Shown here: one piece after another, positions 50,680-63,246 of the stretch
How the letters are laid out: every line of letters starts with the position of its first letter
Position numbering within the stretch: the stretch's first letter is position 1
NCBI RefSeq assembly: GCF_901709675.1
Contig: NC_051107.1
Location: 6,140,001 to 6,204,000 of the forward strand
DNA: 64,000 bases
Source of the DNA: Syngnathus acus
Taxonomy: Eukaryota; Chordata; Actinopteri; Syngnathiformes; Syngnathidae
Direction of reading: 5' to 3'
Made by a program: the position numbers and the translations under genes
Notes under the pieces: generated by a model
Told to the model about the DNA's origin: nothing
The model's input: only the letters and a program-made list of their open reading frames with translations
Databases searched by the model: none

Positions 50680-53600
50680 AAACCCGACAAAGCACAATTA
50701 TCACACCAAATAGGTTTCCTGCTGGCTTTGCCGTTTGATATTAGAGTAGGTCCTGACTGGCTGCTTGTATTCGTGACCCACATTGTGTGAGCAGAGCCAA
50801 TGGAAAGTAATGGAGGTGCACCCGTTAAATCAATGATGTGGGACTCTGACAATTCCATTACTGCTTTTGCTTGGCCAACCATCATTCCTCTCTCGGCGCC
50901 TCCCCCGCGTGCTTCGCCACGTTTTCTTTTGTCTCGGCTTTGGCGCAAAACAAAAGGTTCCGCTGGCGCCTCGCTTTCTCATCCCGCCTGGCATATTTTT
51001 ATTGTCAAAGCGCCGTTGACACACGAGTCCTTCCTCTCAGACTCGGTTGGCTCGCAACTTGGCTGAAGTGGCTCATCAATTAACTGCGAGTGCCAAATGA
51101 GCGCTAAATGCCTTTGACCTCCACCCGCCGTCCAGGGAAGAGAGAGCGGTGAAAAGAAAAAAAAAAAAGAACTCAAGACTTTTTTTCAATAGAATTCCCG
51201 GTCACTCCGAGACTCCTTATGAATAACCGTTTAAGTTGCTAATCACTGGGGATTTTTGTCTTTGGATTTAATAAGAAATATTAGCATGTATGAATATTAA
51301 TCAAGTTTAAAAGCAAACTCTCAAGAGGGGTTTAAACATTCCATGGCAATATATGAAAGATGGAAGGGAGTGGGAACGTTAACCTAGTACTAAATCATGC
51401 GTTTATGAAAAGGAAAAAGGCGGCAGTATCCCAGGCTGAAATGACATCTGTGGTGACGGATTGCGTACGGTGTACAACGACGCCGTCTCTCCCAGCAGAG
51501 AGATTACACGCGACGGGATCGATTGGGAGCCGCTTCCCGTACCCGTGGGCTCATATTTTGTGGGGCAGGTGATCAAAAAAAGCCATCCAGATTGGATGGA
51601 TGGAATATCGACCCGCGTGCTAACAGATTGCTAACATGTGTCCGTGCTGCGAGTGCACTGTAACATTTGCTGGACGTGTTAGATGTTCGACTTGTGTTAT
51701 GGGCTGTCCCTCGACACTTGTTTGTTTGTTTAATGGAATTCCGCAGGATTCTGCCGCCGTGCGAAGGGAAACATCAATAGCGCAACAGATTGGCCTCTGA
51801 GCTACACACAAAAACACACGCTAACGTTCTCGGTGATATACAGTGAAGCGCAAAGTAAACCAGCTAATCGGACTTTCAATTAATCATAAAGCAGCGAACA
51901 AGACGACAAAGTAGAAAAATACGAGACCAATTATTACTAATGATACATTGCCAATTTATTGTGTTCCTATTGTAATAAAATTACATTTTACTTATTGGAA
52001 ATTGATTTATTCGATACATTGAGGCTAATCAAGCCTTACATTTTATTTGATTGTTTTATTTATCAAAAAAATAAATATAAATGTGTAGGATATGTTTATG
52101 TGTGTGCATTTTATAAGAATGAATGATTTTTATCATTTTATTTTATTTCATTATGAGCTTAGCGACTACGAAGACATCGGGTCGATTTTTGTTGTTGTCA
52201 GGCACACAGTACTACACCGCAAACAAATATACAAGGTATCAGAAAATGCATCCACTTTTGACCAAGTAACTTTTCTGAAATGAACAAATCCAACAAAAAC
52301 AAACAGCTCGTCAGCGTTTCTGTTACCGTGCCGAACCAGTTAAGTACTACACCAGGGTATCATTACAAAGGAATAAATATGAAATAAACTGAAAGTAAAG
52401 GACTGTTGATTATCATTTCTTTTTTTCTCATTACACATGAGAGGAAAACACGGGCGAGCGTTGATTAATTAAGCTAACGCCGCTATGACATGTTCAATTT
52501 CACACAACGTGTTAATCTTGCATGAGGGGGGGATTCATAAATCAAAATGTAAACACTTTAAACCCCTCTCCTCCATTAATAAAAGAATGATTCTAGATTC
52601 TGCAGTTATCTTACCGTGGCTTGTTATGGGAATCGGTGCATTCAATGACTGCTGGCAAACGAAGAGGGACATTTTAATCAGGCAAAAAAGCCGTGAACAT
52701 TCTACATGGCCTCTTGCTAGCGTCACATTTTTATTATCCTCGCCGCAGCGAGACCGAGCGAGCAGAACAACAAGACAAAAGCAATCAAGTGTAGCTGCGC
52801 TTCAGTCACTTGGCGTAACCTTGAATGCCAGATGAGTGATGAAACACGGCGAGCTGATGTACTCAAACATGTGATTAGTTGCATCACGATGCTTTTTATT
52901 GGGGATAAAAAGAATCTATTATGGATCTCAGACAGTAAAGTCTTCTTTTCTATAGATGATGGTGGTGTATATCAAATCAAGGTTTTTTGGAAGTTCTTTC
53001 AAAATTTACAAAAAAATACAGAAGGCAAATTGAAGCGCTCGTTTCGTCAATAAAACTCGGCACGTGACGACTGCTTGTCAAACATTTGTGTGTTGGACTG
53101 GAACAAAGACGGGGAGGGCTTTTCAAACTTGAAGTAGTAAGTCAAGCAAACTTCATCGATTGCCACTTTCTGCTCGAGCGAGTGTCCAAACACCTTTTAA
53201 AAGTGCCGCCAGGACTAAGTTGGTGCTAATTGTGAGAGAAATGATGAATATTTTAATGAACGTCTTACTTTGGTGCACCACTTAATGGCTTCTAATTTAT
53301 GGATGAGCGGTCAAAAGGTTGAGAGCGGCCGGGGCGCAAGTACTTGGGAGAACGTCGTAACTGTCCGAGCGAGTTAATTGGCGGCGGCGGCGGCTGTTGT
53401 CTCCTGATACGCTTCGGTCGCGCTGTCTGTCTTCTGTTTCGCTCTCACCTCAAGTTCACACAAACGGCGGCGATGCTCATAAAAGTGCCAAATTTAGCCC
53501 GTGATGAGCTCGGTGCGGAGGTGCTTATATCAATGCATAAAAAAAAAAAAAAGTCGTAAAGGCTCATGGGACCTAACGCGTGTTTGGATTGCAATCAGCT

Positions 53601-56580
53601 CTCGCGGTCAATATGCATGTAACGTGACTTTTACGACTTTGGGCTAAGATTTATCGTTTGTTGGTATTAGCAAAGCGAGGCAGCTGAACGATAAATGCTC
53701 TTTTACGGCTCAATGCGGGGTCGTTGTCGTGGTCGCAGAGTAACAACACGGACCTTAATGAAAATATTTGGCCTAATAGTTGTCAGCGCTAACGCAACAA
53801 TGGCTGACTTAATGGTGAACAATTATTGAGGACCTGTGATTGCTTTGCTAACGCTAATGCAAAGCTAATGTCGAACTCGAATGATTTAAGACAAAGCTCC
53901 AGATTCACCTGCTGCCACAGAGGCTCAATTACTTTCCTGCAACTTTCATCTTTGAGTTGTTGACCAACTAATACCTTGGCATGAGGGCACCTTGCCACAC
54001 ATGCCAGGTGGGTACTTTCCCCAAGAGAGGGTTGGGGGGCATTTTTACCCATCTTGCGCCCTTTCTCCGTCTGTTTGAGGGAGGTCAACGCTTCCTGCTG
54101 TTTATGATTCTTGCAAATCTTCATGAGAACGTCTTAAATCGCTTCTTTTTCAAACGTGCTGGAGTTTGTCTTAGCGTAGCAAAACACTTTAGCATCGGAA
54201 CTCCTCGGAGATGGATGCCTCACCTTAAATCCTTCACTTTTGACCATGAAGTCTGGCATTAAGTAAATCGAAGCCTTAACATACATGATGACTACGAATG
54301 AAATGTAAGATATTAAATCATCAAATACGCCACTGATGTCTGGTATTTCATTTGTCATTTTGAACCCTTGAAATTTTTTTTTAGGGGGAGCCGGCGATTA
54401 GCGCGCCTGTCATAAATCACAGTGTTTGTGCTCATCTCGCAGGGCGATTAAATTCTCTGTTGTAATAACCACAACCGATAAAATTAACACGGAGCAATAA
54501 ATACGACGCTGCAAGCTTGACCGTCGACTCTCCCTGATTTTCTAAATGATTGCGCAGAATCATTTGCCCGCTCAAATTTACTGCATAATTAGCAGGAAAT
54601 AAAATGAGAACCCGCCCGGTTCAAGTTGCCGCCGGGCCTTTTCTTAAGATTCTCATTCCCAGGCGGTGATTTAATACGAGCGAGCTGGCTGCAGTTTGTC
54701 AATTTGACTGCCAAAGACTGCATTGGACGGACGCCTTTGCTGAGATCGTAAGAAGTCAGGCATTAGCCACATTTTGGGGAAATACACAACCTTCGCGCCC
54801 AGAACCGAGAGAAAAAAAAGTCAACACAAACAAGGCTTGCATGTTAGTCACATAGCATTAGCAGTCAAAGCCAAAAACAGCATAGCATTATTTTACAGCA
54901 TATGTTCTTTTTACGGATTCTGGCAAAAACCGTGAACAAAATTCTAATCCAAGATGGCCGTGTAGTTTTCTCCAGAGGCTACACTGAACGAGGTTCAGTT
55001 CAGATTTCCTCACCATAGAAACTTTTGACCTTTTTGCTCATGTTAGTGACTCATTCAATAAAGATAGTTGTTATTCATTGATTTCCTATGGACGGACCAA
55101 ATGAGTTTGGCGCCAATTTTCCATTCTGGCGGCTTCACCGTTGACAAATGAATGCTTTTGGCTGACCCAAACGTTCTTGTCAGCGTTGCATGTTATGTTT
55201 AAAAGCTTCCAAGTTGAGCCTATTTATCTGCTTCCTCGTTTTGTACACAATGGCTGTTGGCTTTGCCTAGATTTGCCTTTTCAATCAGTCTATTCCCACT
55301 TTGGGCAGCAGGTGGCGAAGGTCAAATTGCCTCCTATTGTGCTTTGATATCAAAACATCTGCGCCCAATAAAAGTCTGCCAAACGCCTCGGCGCGGCGCG
55401 AAAAGGACGGACTATCTTCTGCTGTGAATAACAGAATAGGACGCGGGCACTGGCCGCCGCTAGCAGCTGCTAGCGTTCTTGTGTGGAGTGTTTTGATGCA
55501 GGTGCATCTGAATAACAAAACAAGATAAGAGCCGCGGGGATGTGTCAGTGTTAATGACGTATTCATGTATGCCGCGCACCTTTGCCGGCCCGTTTTGATG
55601 CTTTGTACCGCCGCGCCGTCTAATGCCATCACTTCACTTAATTACCCGCAATTAGGACACTCAAATAAAGTAAAGGGAAATGCTAAACAACTCATTTGGT
55701 GACATGGAAACAGACAAAAAAAGGACAGCAATTAACCCACAGGACACTTACCTGAAGTAGACATGAAATATTCATTGTATTTTGGGGGATTACCCCTTAC
55801 CCCATCAACACAAAGGGTTTAATACCCTCAAAATGGCATTTTCAATATGGAAATGTGATCTCGCTCAGCCACAGTTTCAAAAGTCATTCTTTGCAAAGCA
55901 TAAAGAACATACGGTATGCCAGTGAGTATCAGTAGCTGTGTCATTTTTTTTTTTGTTCCACAGTTCATAGAGCGTCGTAATAATTGTAACAACACAACAT
56001 TGATGTAGCCAAACGGACATTACTAGTGCCACTATACTCAAAGTGTTTGTCTGACATCACTCTCATTTTCAGATGGAGAAAGCACATCATGTATGTGAAA
56101 ATCAACTGCAAGAATGAGGATCATTACCTAAGCAGCACATAAATATCTTGTCATGTAATTTTTGGAATGTTTGTCATGTGTATGCTAATGATGTGGTTGT
56201 TGTTTTTCCCCCCCTGCACTTTGAAGCCGCAGGGAAGGAATCGGCGCTGTTTACTCCCATTTGTCAAGTGATTGGTTTTCCCATTTGGACTAATGGCGAG
56301 CGCACCACTTCAGCAATCTCCCAAATGCTGCGGAAGTGCTTGTGACATACACGCAGACGCAGGTATTTGCCTATTTCTGTGTCCAATTAAAAGCTCGGAA
56401 ATTTGCCAGAATGATAATGAAACTTGGGGTGAAGCAGCATGTGGCTTTGAGATGCAAAATGTCATTTTCTCCTCACATTGTGCAAACTTAAACTAATGCA
56501 ATGCTTGTCATCTTTTTCGTTTGGCCTATTGTAGTGCCTTTGCAGTTTTTTTGTGTACTACCCCAGCACTAAATAATGGT

Positions 56581-56650
56581 TGGTTGGATGGATGGATGGA
56601 TGGATGGATGGATGGATGGATGGATGGATGGATGGACGGATGGATGGAGG
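56581..56650. repeat. (ggat)n microsatellite
   Basis: About 16 GGAT units with one ggac interruption near the right end. Confidence 0.95.
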
Positions 56651-57788
56651 GTACCACTTTTGACCCATTCAAAGCATGCAGCAAAGTGTCACTGCTTTTA
56701 TTGTTTTCTGCAAGGATGCCTCGCTACTGAAACGGTGAGTGAAAAAACTAATCATAAAACAAATCATCCGACAAATAATACAATACAAATAAAGTAAGAA
56801 GTAAAAGTCAATAAACGTATACAGACAAGAATACTCACGAGCAGATATTCTTTATCCTCTGCAAAGATCGACTAATATCGTCACTTGGAGTCGTGGTAAA
56901 AGCAGGAGTTGCAATAAATTCATCATGATGCACAAACTATTTAATTCTTTCAGTTCTATTGAAGTATAAATGCAAATTTGAATTTTAAACAGTTCAAAAC
57001 CTAAAAGAAAAATCCAGAGGAGAGCAGCGCTGAAAAGTAATTGCAAGATTACAGAGTTAGCTCAAATTAATCACGGCGACTTTCTGACATTTAAGTACTT
57101 CAGTAAGAACAGAAAAAGCTGATTTGATTTGGTGCTTTGCTACGCTTTCCAGAAGGCAAAAAAACCCCACTTATAATGTAGATGCAAAAATACAAATATG
57201 CAGAGAGTCAACGTTAGTAAACTAGTAAACATTCATATTTTGGGTGCCAGATTAAAGAAAATAAAACTGTTGGCGCATGCGTTGCCGATAATCGAGTTGA
57301 GATGAAAAAAAATGGAGATTATTTTTTGGGGCCAGGTGGGAGGGGTGCACACATGTGAGTTGTTTCCTGATTGTTTTCATTTTGGATTAGGAGCAGGCGA
57401 CGCATCCAATCTGCTGTAAACAATTTAGCGCAAACTTTCTCCTGATTAAAGACTATTCGTCTCCCTCACGTGGGAGGACCAGGCGCACCCCCCAACTCCC
57501 CCCCCGGATTTCGACGGTGAATACTGATGTGCACACTCGAGTTTGTTAGTAAACTTGTGGAGGAGGACGGGGCTGCCATTCAAATGAGAACTCACGGGCC
57601 ACGACGTGCTGCGCTCTCAGACCAGAGTCATGTTCTTGAAATAGGATTCTTCGTGTTCAATTTAAATCATCTGCATAGAACATGACGCGTGACGGCCCCC
57701 TGCTTGCCCTCCTCCGTACATCGTGCACATTTCATCACTTTAATAGCATACTGTACGAGTTAGCAGGGACACCATTTTTTAAAATACA

Positions 57789-57819
57789 TATCTATCTATC
57801 TATCTATCTATCTATCTAG
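57789..57819. repeat. (tatc)n microsatellite
   Basis: About seven TATC units followed by a short (ta)n. Confidence 0.95.
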
Positions 57820-58109
57820 ATATATATAATTTTATTGATTTATTTACATTTCCATAAGTGCATCCAGGAAAAAGACCTAAAAGTTCAAATAAAGACATGT
57901 ATGACACATCCAAAGTTGTGGGCATGAAGTCGCTTGCCAATTCGCAAGCTGTCAATCAAAAATCACCACAGTGATCTCTTTTTCTTAGGGGGTCCACTTT
58001 GAATACCGTCGAATGAAAGTTCATTCTTTGCATGAAGAGCATCATCACCAGCCCAAGTGCCTTTCTCTCTCTCTCTCTCTTTCTCTTCTCCTACACTCAC
58101 TCACGCACC

Positions 58110-58296
58110 TCCCCCAGTTCCTTGTGCGCAGCCAAGACGCCGCTCGCCTCCACAAGCATGCGCGCTCACATGCGGCGGGCAGCACGGCGCCATGAAGCGG
58201 AGCGACACGAGCAGCAGCAGCAGCAGAGGAGGAGAATCACTCCACCCGCTCCAGAACCAGAACCATGCCCACAGCGTGACCAAAGCATAAGATCAG
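58110..58296 (+). other. possible 5' exon of a plus-strand gene
   Basis: A CT-rich tract (58060-58110) leads into a GC- and CAG-rich segment that ends in a consensus donor, agatcag|gtaagac, at 58296/58297. An ATG at 58192 opens a 32-codon frame (MKRSDTSSSSSRGGES...) that closes with TAA inside the segment, so it would be a 5' UTR exon with a short upstream ORF. In human the gene beyond mtpn in this orientation is CHRM2, whose coding exon lies far downstream of non-coding 5' exons; the link is inference only. The exon's left edge is not defined. Confidence 0.35.
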
Positions 58297-58688
58297 GTAA
58301 GACGACACTATTTTTTGCGTGTTAAGCGTAACAGCTCAACTGCACCACGGCATGACAAAGAGCTCGACAACACTTTTGCCCCAAAAAAACAAGACAAAGA
58401 TTTGGACTGTTTTGTGACGCATCGAAGGTGCCCAAAGAACGTAGCGGAGGAGGCTAATTCCTCCGCATATTCTCGTGCCAAACGGCACGCGCAAACGCAT
58501 CGGGCATCCAAAGACAGATATTTTTTTGGATCTTTTCAAGAATTTAAAGAACTCTTCCTCACTTGTTATATTTGAGGCAAAATATTCTATTTGTCGTTTA
58601 TTGATTGATTGATTTTTAAAGTACGCCATTTGCCGCTAACCAAAGCATATTTTCATGCGACGCTTGTCACACGGCTGGTGGCGCAAGC

Positions 58689-58724
58689 ATGCCGAGCGTG
58701 GAGCATGCCGAGCGTGGAGCGCGC
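58689..58724. repeat. 17-bp tandem duplication
   Basis: gcatgccgagcgtgga is present twice, head to tail. Confidence 0.8.
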
Positions 58725-59418
58725 GTTCCTTGTGGCTGCGCGTCTGTGCGCCCTGCGCGCGTAAAAGCGCACAGGCAAAAAGGTGTGCGGCGGCTGGATG
58801 AATTTCAAAGGGACGCAGCTGTGGAGGCTTGGCTGCTTGGCTTACTGCTTTGGGAATTGCTGGGTTTTAGGAGCTTTGTGATTTTTGAGCGAGGAGTTAC
58901 AAGGCGAAGAGTGGCTCTCCCCGTTGAGACAAATCAAGGCTGTGCAGTTGAGCATTTTGGTTGGAATGTTTTAGCCAAAAAAATATCACTTGGTTATGCA
59001 AAACTGGCACCTGGACGACAGAATAAATGGAGGAGATTCATAAAAAATGCATTTTTATCATTTGTGACCTGACCGTACAGTGGTGCTTGGAGACAATTTT
59101 TGATTTTTTTTTTTTCCCCTTTGACTCGCAAACACGAACTCTTGAGTGCTGTGTGGTGGCACCGACTCAACTCACTTCATTTCAGTTTGGCAGATTCTTT
59201 ACAATTATATAATGTCATCAATTAATTGCCACTCTGTAAATTTACCCTTTTCGCCGCTAACTTAATGCTCATGCAAAATATCAACGGCATGGCTAGCAAA
59301 CAGCAGCAATGAAGATTTGAATGCAAAGAGTGCAGCAACACATGTAGACAGACAATATAACAATCACGGGCATTTTCTTCTGCAAAGAACAGCTAATATT
59401 ATTGCAGCTTACCCAACA

Positions 59419-59474
59419 CCCGTGACGGTCTCCTCGATGTAAATCTCCAGGTGGCTATTATCGTGCCCCTGGGT
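59419..59474 (-). other. possible short coding exon, minus strand
   Basis: On the minus strand an acceptor-like ctcggccacccag is followed by about 56 nt and a good donor (gg|gtaagctg). Read in one frame it gives GHDNSHLEIYIEETVTGV, with no stop and a natural-looking composition. The family is not recognised. The opposite strand can also be read as an exon (attattgcag|ctta...ctccag|gtggc), so strand and reality are both open. Confidence 0.25.
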
Positions 59475-59715
59475 GGCCGAGGCACGCAAGCATTCGATTT
59501 TTTTTAATTTTCTGTATAAATGCCACTGCAATCAAGGATAAACAATCAATCAAGAGCCAGAATTCATGACAGGTTTGCCAGCCGGAGTCATTTGTTAGAA
59601 GACAGATTAAGATCTACGTTTGACGGCTTATTACTTTTCAATAGAAAACACATTTTGCAGTAGGGAGCCAAGGAGAGGGGCTCCCTCGGGGAACATGAAT
59701 CACGTTACAATCACA

Positions 59716-59716
<1 letters not shown>

Positions 59717-59754
<38 letters not shown>
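59717..59754. repeat. (gt)n microsatellite
   Basis: Nineteen GT dinucleotides followed by a G-run. Confidence 0.95.
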
Positions 59755-59755
<1 letters not shown>

Positions 59756-59904
59756 AGGGGGGGGGGCAGAAAGTGTCTTCAGATCTGATTAAACGCCTCC
59801 CCTTTAATAAAAACCGATTGTGAACGATGTTTCCTCATTGTCGTCAGTACGGCTCGAGTACGCCCCGACGTCCTGCGCTTGACAGTACACCGACGTGTTC
59901 GGCT

Positions 59905-60107
59905 GTGATTAAATGCCTCCTCTTTAATACAACGCACACACGGGTATGAGTGATTGCTAATGGCATAAATTGACTATCAAGTGCATCCGTCCTGTGTCGG
60001 GGTGCGCTCGAGCCAAGTCGACAACAACAAGGATACGGCATTAGCAATCAGTCATATGCCAGATGTGCGTGTATGTGTGTTTTATTAAAGAGGAGGCCTT
60101 TAATCAC
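59905..60107. repeat. imperfect inverted repeat, 60-70 bp arms
   Basis: The left arm (59905-59964) begins gtgattaaatgcctcctctt and ends gtgattgctaatggca. The right arm (60036-60107) begins ggcattagcaatcagtcata and ends ttaaagaggaggcctttaat plus cac, the reverse complement with a few changes. A spacer of about 70 bp separates them. A third, partial copy lies just left (59772-59806: agtgtcttcagatctgatta, then aacgcctcccctttaat) and extends the match to the right flank 'tcaagacactttctagatcc'. Confidence 0.8.
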
Positions 60108-63100
60108 ACCTCAAGACACTTTCTAGATCCGAATCTTTTTTTGATCTATGCTAATGCTTGCCATTCATTGGCATTTCCGTGGTAAACACGGCAGGACTGG
60201 AGAAAAGTGCGAAAGGCGCTCATCTGGATTGCCGCAAACTGCCGTTATTAAAGAAAAGGCACCTTTTATGAAAACGTACTGTGAGAACATTTTGTAATCA
60301 AGAACGAGGCTGCCAAAAATGGATCAAATTTGATTTCGTCACGATCCTTGGGTGCATATCAATGTTAGTGAAGCTTTTCAACTTTGACGTTTTCTGGAAG
60401 GAAGGCAAGCAAAATTGTGCAAGAATTATGATTAGATTACTTCCCTCCCCAAGTCACTGAAGACATTAGCCAGACTTGTTTCACTTTGTTTGGGATTATT
60501 TCAGACTTGCTTTTGGCAAGACATTTCAAGTCTGTCGCAATTTGGGAGAATTCATAGAAGTAATAAAATGGAATAAAAAATGACATGCTTTCAGCAGCGT
60601 TCTTCACATCCAAAATGTTGCCACGTTGCAAAACCAAAAGGTCAGGCGGACTTGTTGCAAAACAGTACTAGCGTACCGAATTTATTCGGGTAATAAAATT
60701 GAGTATCGTACGAAAATCATAAAAAGACATCATAAAAATACATCATTCCTTTGTTTGAAAGTAGTTACAATTTATGGCATGGCCCCTCCTTTGGAATAAC
60801 TTAAAGCCAAAGCTAGCAGTCATACGTGACAAAAGGCCACGTTCTCTTCTGAGCCGACAAATGGCCGCCGAGGCCCTTTTAGCTCCTTATCAAGATGCCG
60901 AGTGATTGAGGAGCTTCACAATGTGAAGTAGCACTAAAGTGGCCATTGATTGGTGAGGCGACGTAGGGACGGATGGAAAGCAGGAGGGGTGATTATCTCA
61001 GGCAAACAAACGGCATTTGGTAATTGCCTTTGTAACAAACCACGCTCACACAAAATCCAGGAATCGATGCGGGGTTTGTCAGCATATTCACGGAAAAAGA
61101 AAAATAGGATGGACTCAACGCAAGATCGTGATCCTTTTATTAGCTGGTTTCACATCTATAGAAAGTCAATCAAATAATTGTTGCTTAATTGTTGCATACA
61201 TCTTTTCATACCAGAGAAACTAAAGCAGGAGCAGCTGGAATTGTCACTCAGAATTGAGAGCATTTCCACTTGCGATGTTATTCAAAGGCGCTGCAGCAGC
61301 AGCAGCAGCAGCATGTGCAGGCGAACAGCGTGGAATCCTCCAGGGAATTCTGTGGAAGTGGAAGCCGGTCCAAGAAAGAAAAATAAAAAAGCCTCAGGTG
61401 CGCCTCAGCCTTGCCGTGCAGCCAGCAAGCACGCCTCTTAATTATTCCCAGAGTTTCACTTGGTGACGTGAAATTTCCAAAGCGGGTCGACCACGAGTAG
61501 AAAATTCTCACAAAGCCATGCTTGGGAAAAAGACACGGGAAAAGTGCTGTTTTGGTTCCAGGTGGACATCTTGGACTCGTTGTCAGTCGTCGGGTTTTTG
61601 GGGGAAAGTTTGGTCGGCTTGCCTGTAATGAGGAGATCTGGAGCGAGCTCATTTACCTGCTGGTTGATTCGACGCACCTGTGGCTTAAGTCAAACTATGG
61701 CAGAGTTTCTGGAACTTTCTGGAATTGAGACCTCTGCTGTCATCCGAATTTTACGGACCTTTTGCACCGGAAGAAGAGCTCTTTATGTCCTTTCTCTGTA
61801 GCATTGTAAACTTGCACTTTTCCATTTTACGTGCTTGGGCGCCTTGGATTTATCGACGGTGTCTACTTTTGTATCTATTTCACAAACGCGGGACGGCGTC
61901 CAGATGATGGCCATAAAATAAGAGATGTCTCGCCGCGATGGCGTTCTGGCAAGGTCCTGATTTGAAGGCGCCTTCGGGGCCACAGGAAGCAGGCTCGCAA
62001 GATTCCTGGAGGAGATAAACAACAGCGCAAGTGTCTGGCTTCCTCTCCGAGGGCACACTGAACGACGGACGGGTCGTGGGTGTCCTTCCGGGTCAACATT
62101 TTGAAGAAACGCCAGCAAAGAAGAGGCAAGAAGTTGCAAACTGGGTCATCGTGGCCGTTGCGGAATTTGTGACTTGACAAGAACAAGACGCTCGACAAAG
62201 TCCAGAGACGGCGAAACACAAACAAACTGCTGGATGGATTCACAAGCACGTGAAAGCCCGAGTTTATTGCCTACTACGCTCCTCGGCAAACGCAAACAAA
62301 CAGGCGGACTGATGAAATGCATCCATCGCACCTTCTTTTACGCCGACACCGGATGATAGCCATGATAATACCCCGCTGATAAGCAGAGAGTCGGACTCTG
62401 TTTTACGCTCCGTTAATTCAAATCCGCCTTCAAAGTGTCATTTCAGAGCGACGGCGAACCCTGGAGAGCAGCACGGCCGCAGGAAAGCACGTTTCCAGCT
62501 GCTTTTAAACACCGCGTCTCGCCACATGCGTGTCAATTACACTCAACAAGCACTGCGTATTACGGGGGCGGATGTAAACTTCCAAAGGGCGTTTGGTTCC
62601 CTGCCTGCGCCGGCAAGGTTAAGGAATCGCTTGGAATAATAACACAATAAAGGCAGGCTGACCTCCTGGGAGAAAGGAGCCTCGTCGCTTGAGAATTAAC
62701 AAATGACCCACACCACGCAGTGTATTTACATCAAAGAAGCCGTTGTTGATGGCGAGGGCCAAGTGGGAACTCAACTCGAGCGACAATTAGCGGAGAAGGT
62801 CGGGGCCGCTTCAATTTCTAATTCAAAGCCTAACCTTGTTAGGGCGACGGTGAAGGACGCCAAACGCCAAGGTAGCTAATGCCGGCTCGTCTTGTAAATG
62901 AGTTGTGGCATAAATCGTCTGGTCTCTGGTTATTGCGCAGATTCTCAAAATCGAAGCTGGATTCGCACCATGATGTAAAATGAAGACACACTGAGGTGCA
63001 TTTCAACAAAGGCTCCCGTTGTTCATTTATCTTATCTGCAATTGTCATGATGGGAATATATACTATTCCCATTTCTCCTGTTCCAATTCCCTAACACGGC

Positions 63101-63128
63101 CATCTCACGCCTCAAATTCATCAGTCAA
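60108..63128. other. gene desert, right end
   Basis: No supported gene. A short (cag)n lies at 61293-61312. Open frames up to 124 codons are present, but without recognisable domains or credible splice sites. Confidence 0.5.
61293..61312. repeat. (cag)n microsatellite
   Basis: About six to seven CAG units, with no evidence that they are coding. Confidence 0.85.
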
Positions 63129-63246
63129 GCTTGGAAATAAGGCAGAGCAACACTTCTGTGCTGGTTTCCTCCTCTCTGCTGATGGCCGCTTGGAAATAAG
63201 GCAGAGCAACACTTCTGTGCTGGTTTCCTCCTCTCTGCTGATGGCC
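63129..63246. repeat. perfect 59-bp tandem duplication
   Basis: Two head-to-tail copies (63129-63187 and 63188-63246) start gcttggaaataaggcagagc and end ctctgctgatggcc, with no mismatch that I can see. Confidence 0.92.

Larger units (their letters stand above)
49881..58000. other. gene desert, right part
   Basis: About 8 kb with no supported gene. It contains a poly-G run (50658), a (ggat)n tract (56581) and a (tatc)n tract (57789). Elsewhere the sequence looks unique and AT-rich. Confidence 0.5.

Noticed and set aside
58057-58290. 77-codon protein gene
   Set aside because: The frame is low-complexity (Ser/Leu from the CT tract, Ser from CAG) and has a TAA just before the donor, so a 5' UTR exon is the better reading.
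59430-59470. mir-490 hairpin (expected in a chrm2 intron)
   Set aside because: Only 'atctccaggtgg' resembles the 5p arm; the 3p arm is absent within 100 bp and no hairpin forms around it.
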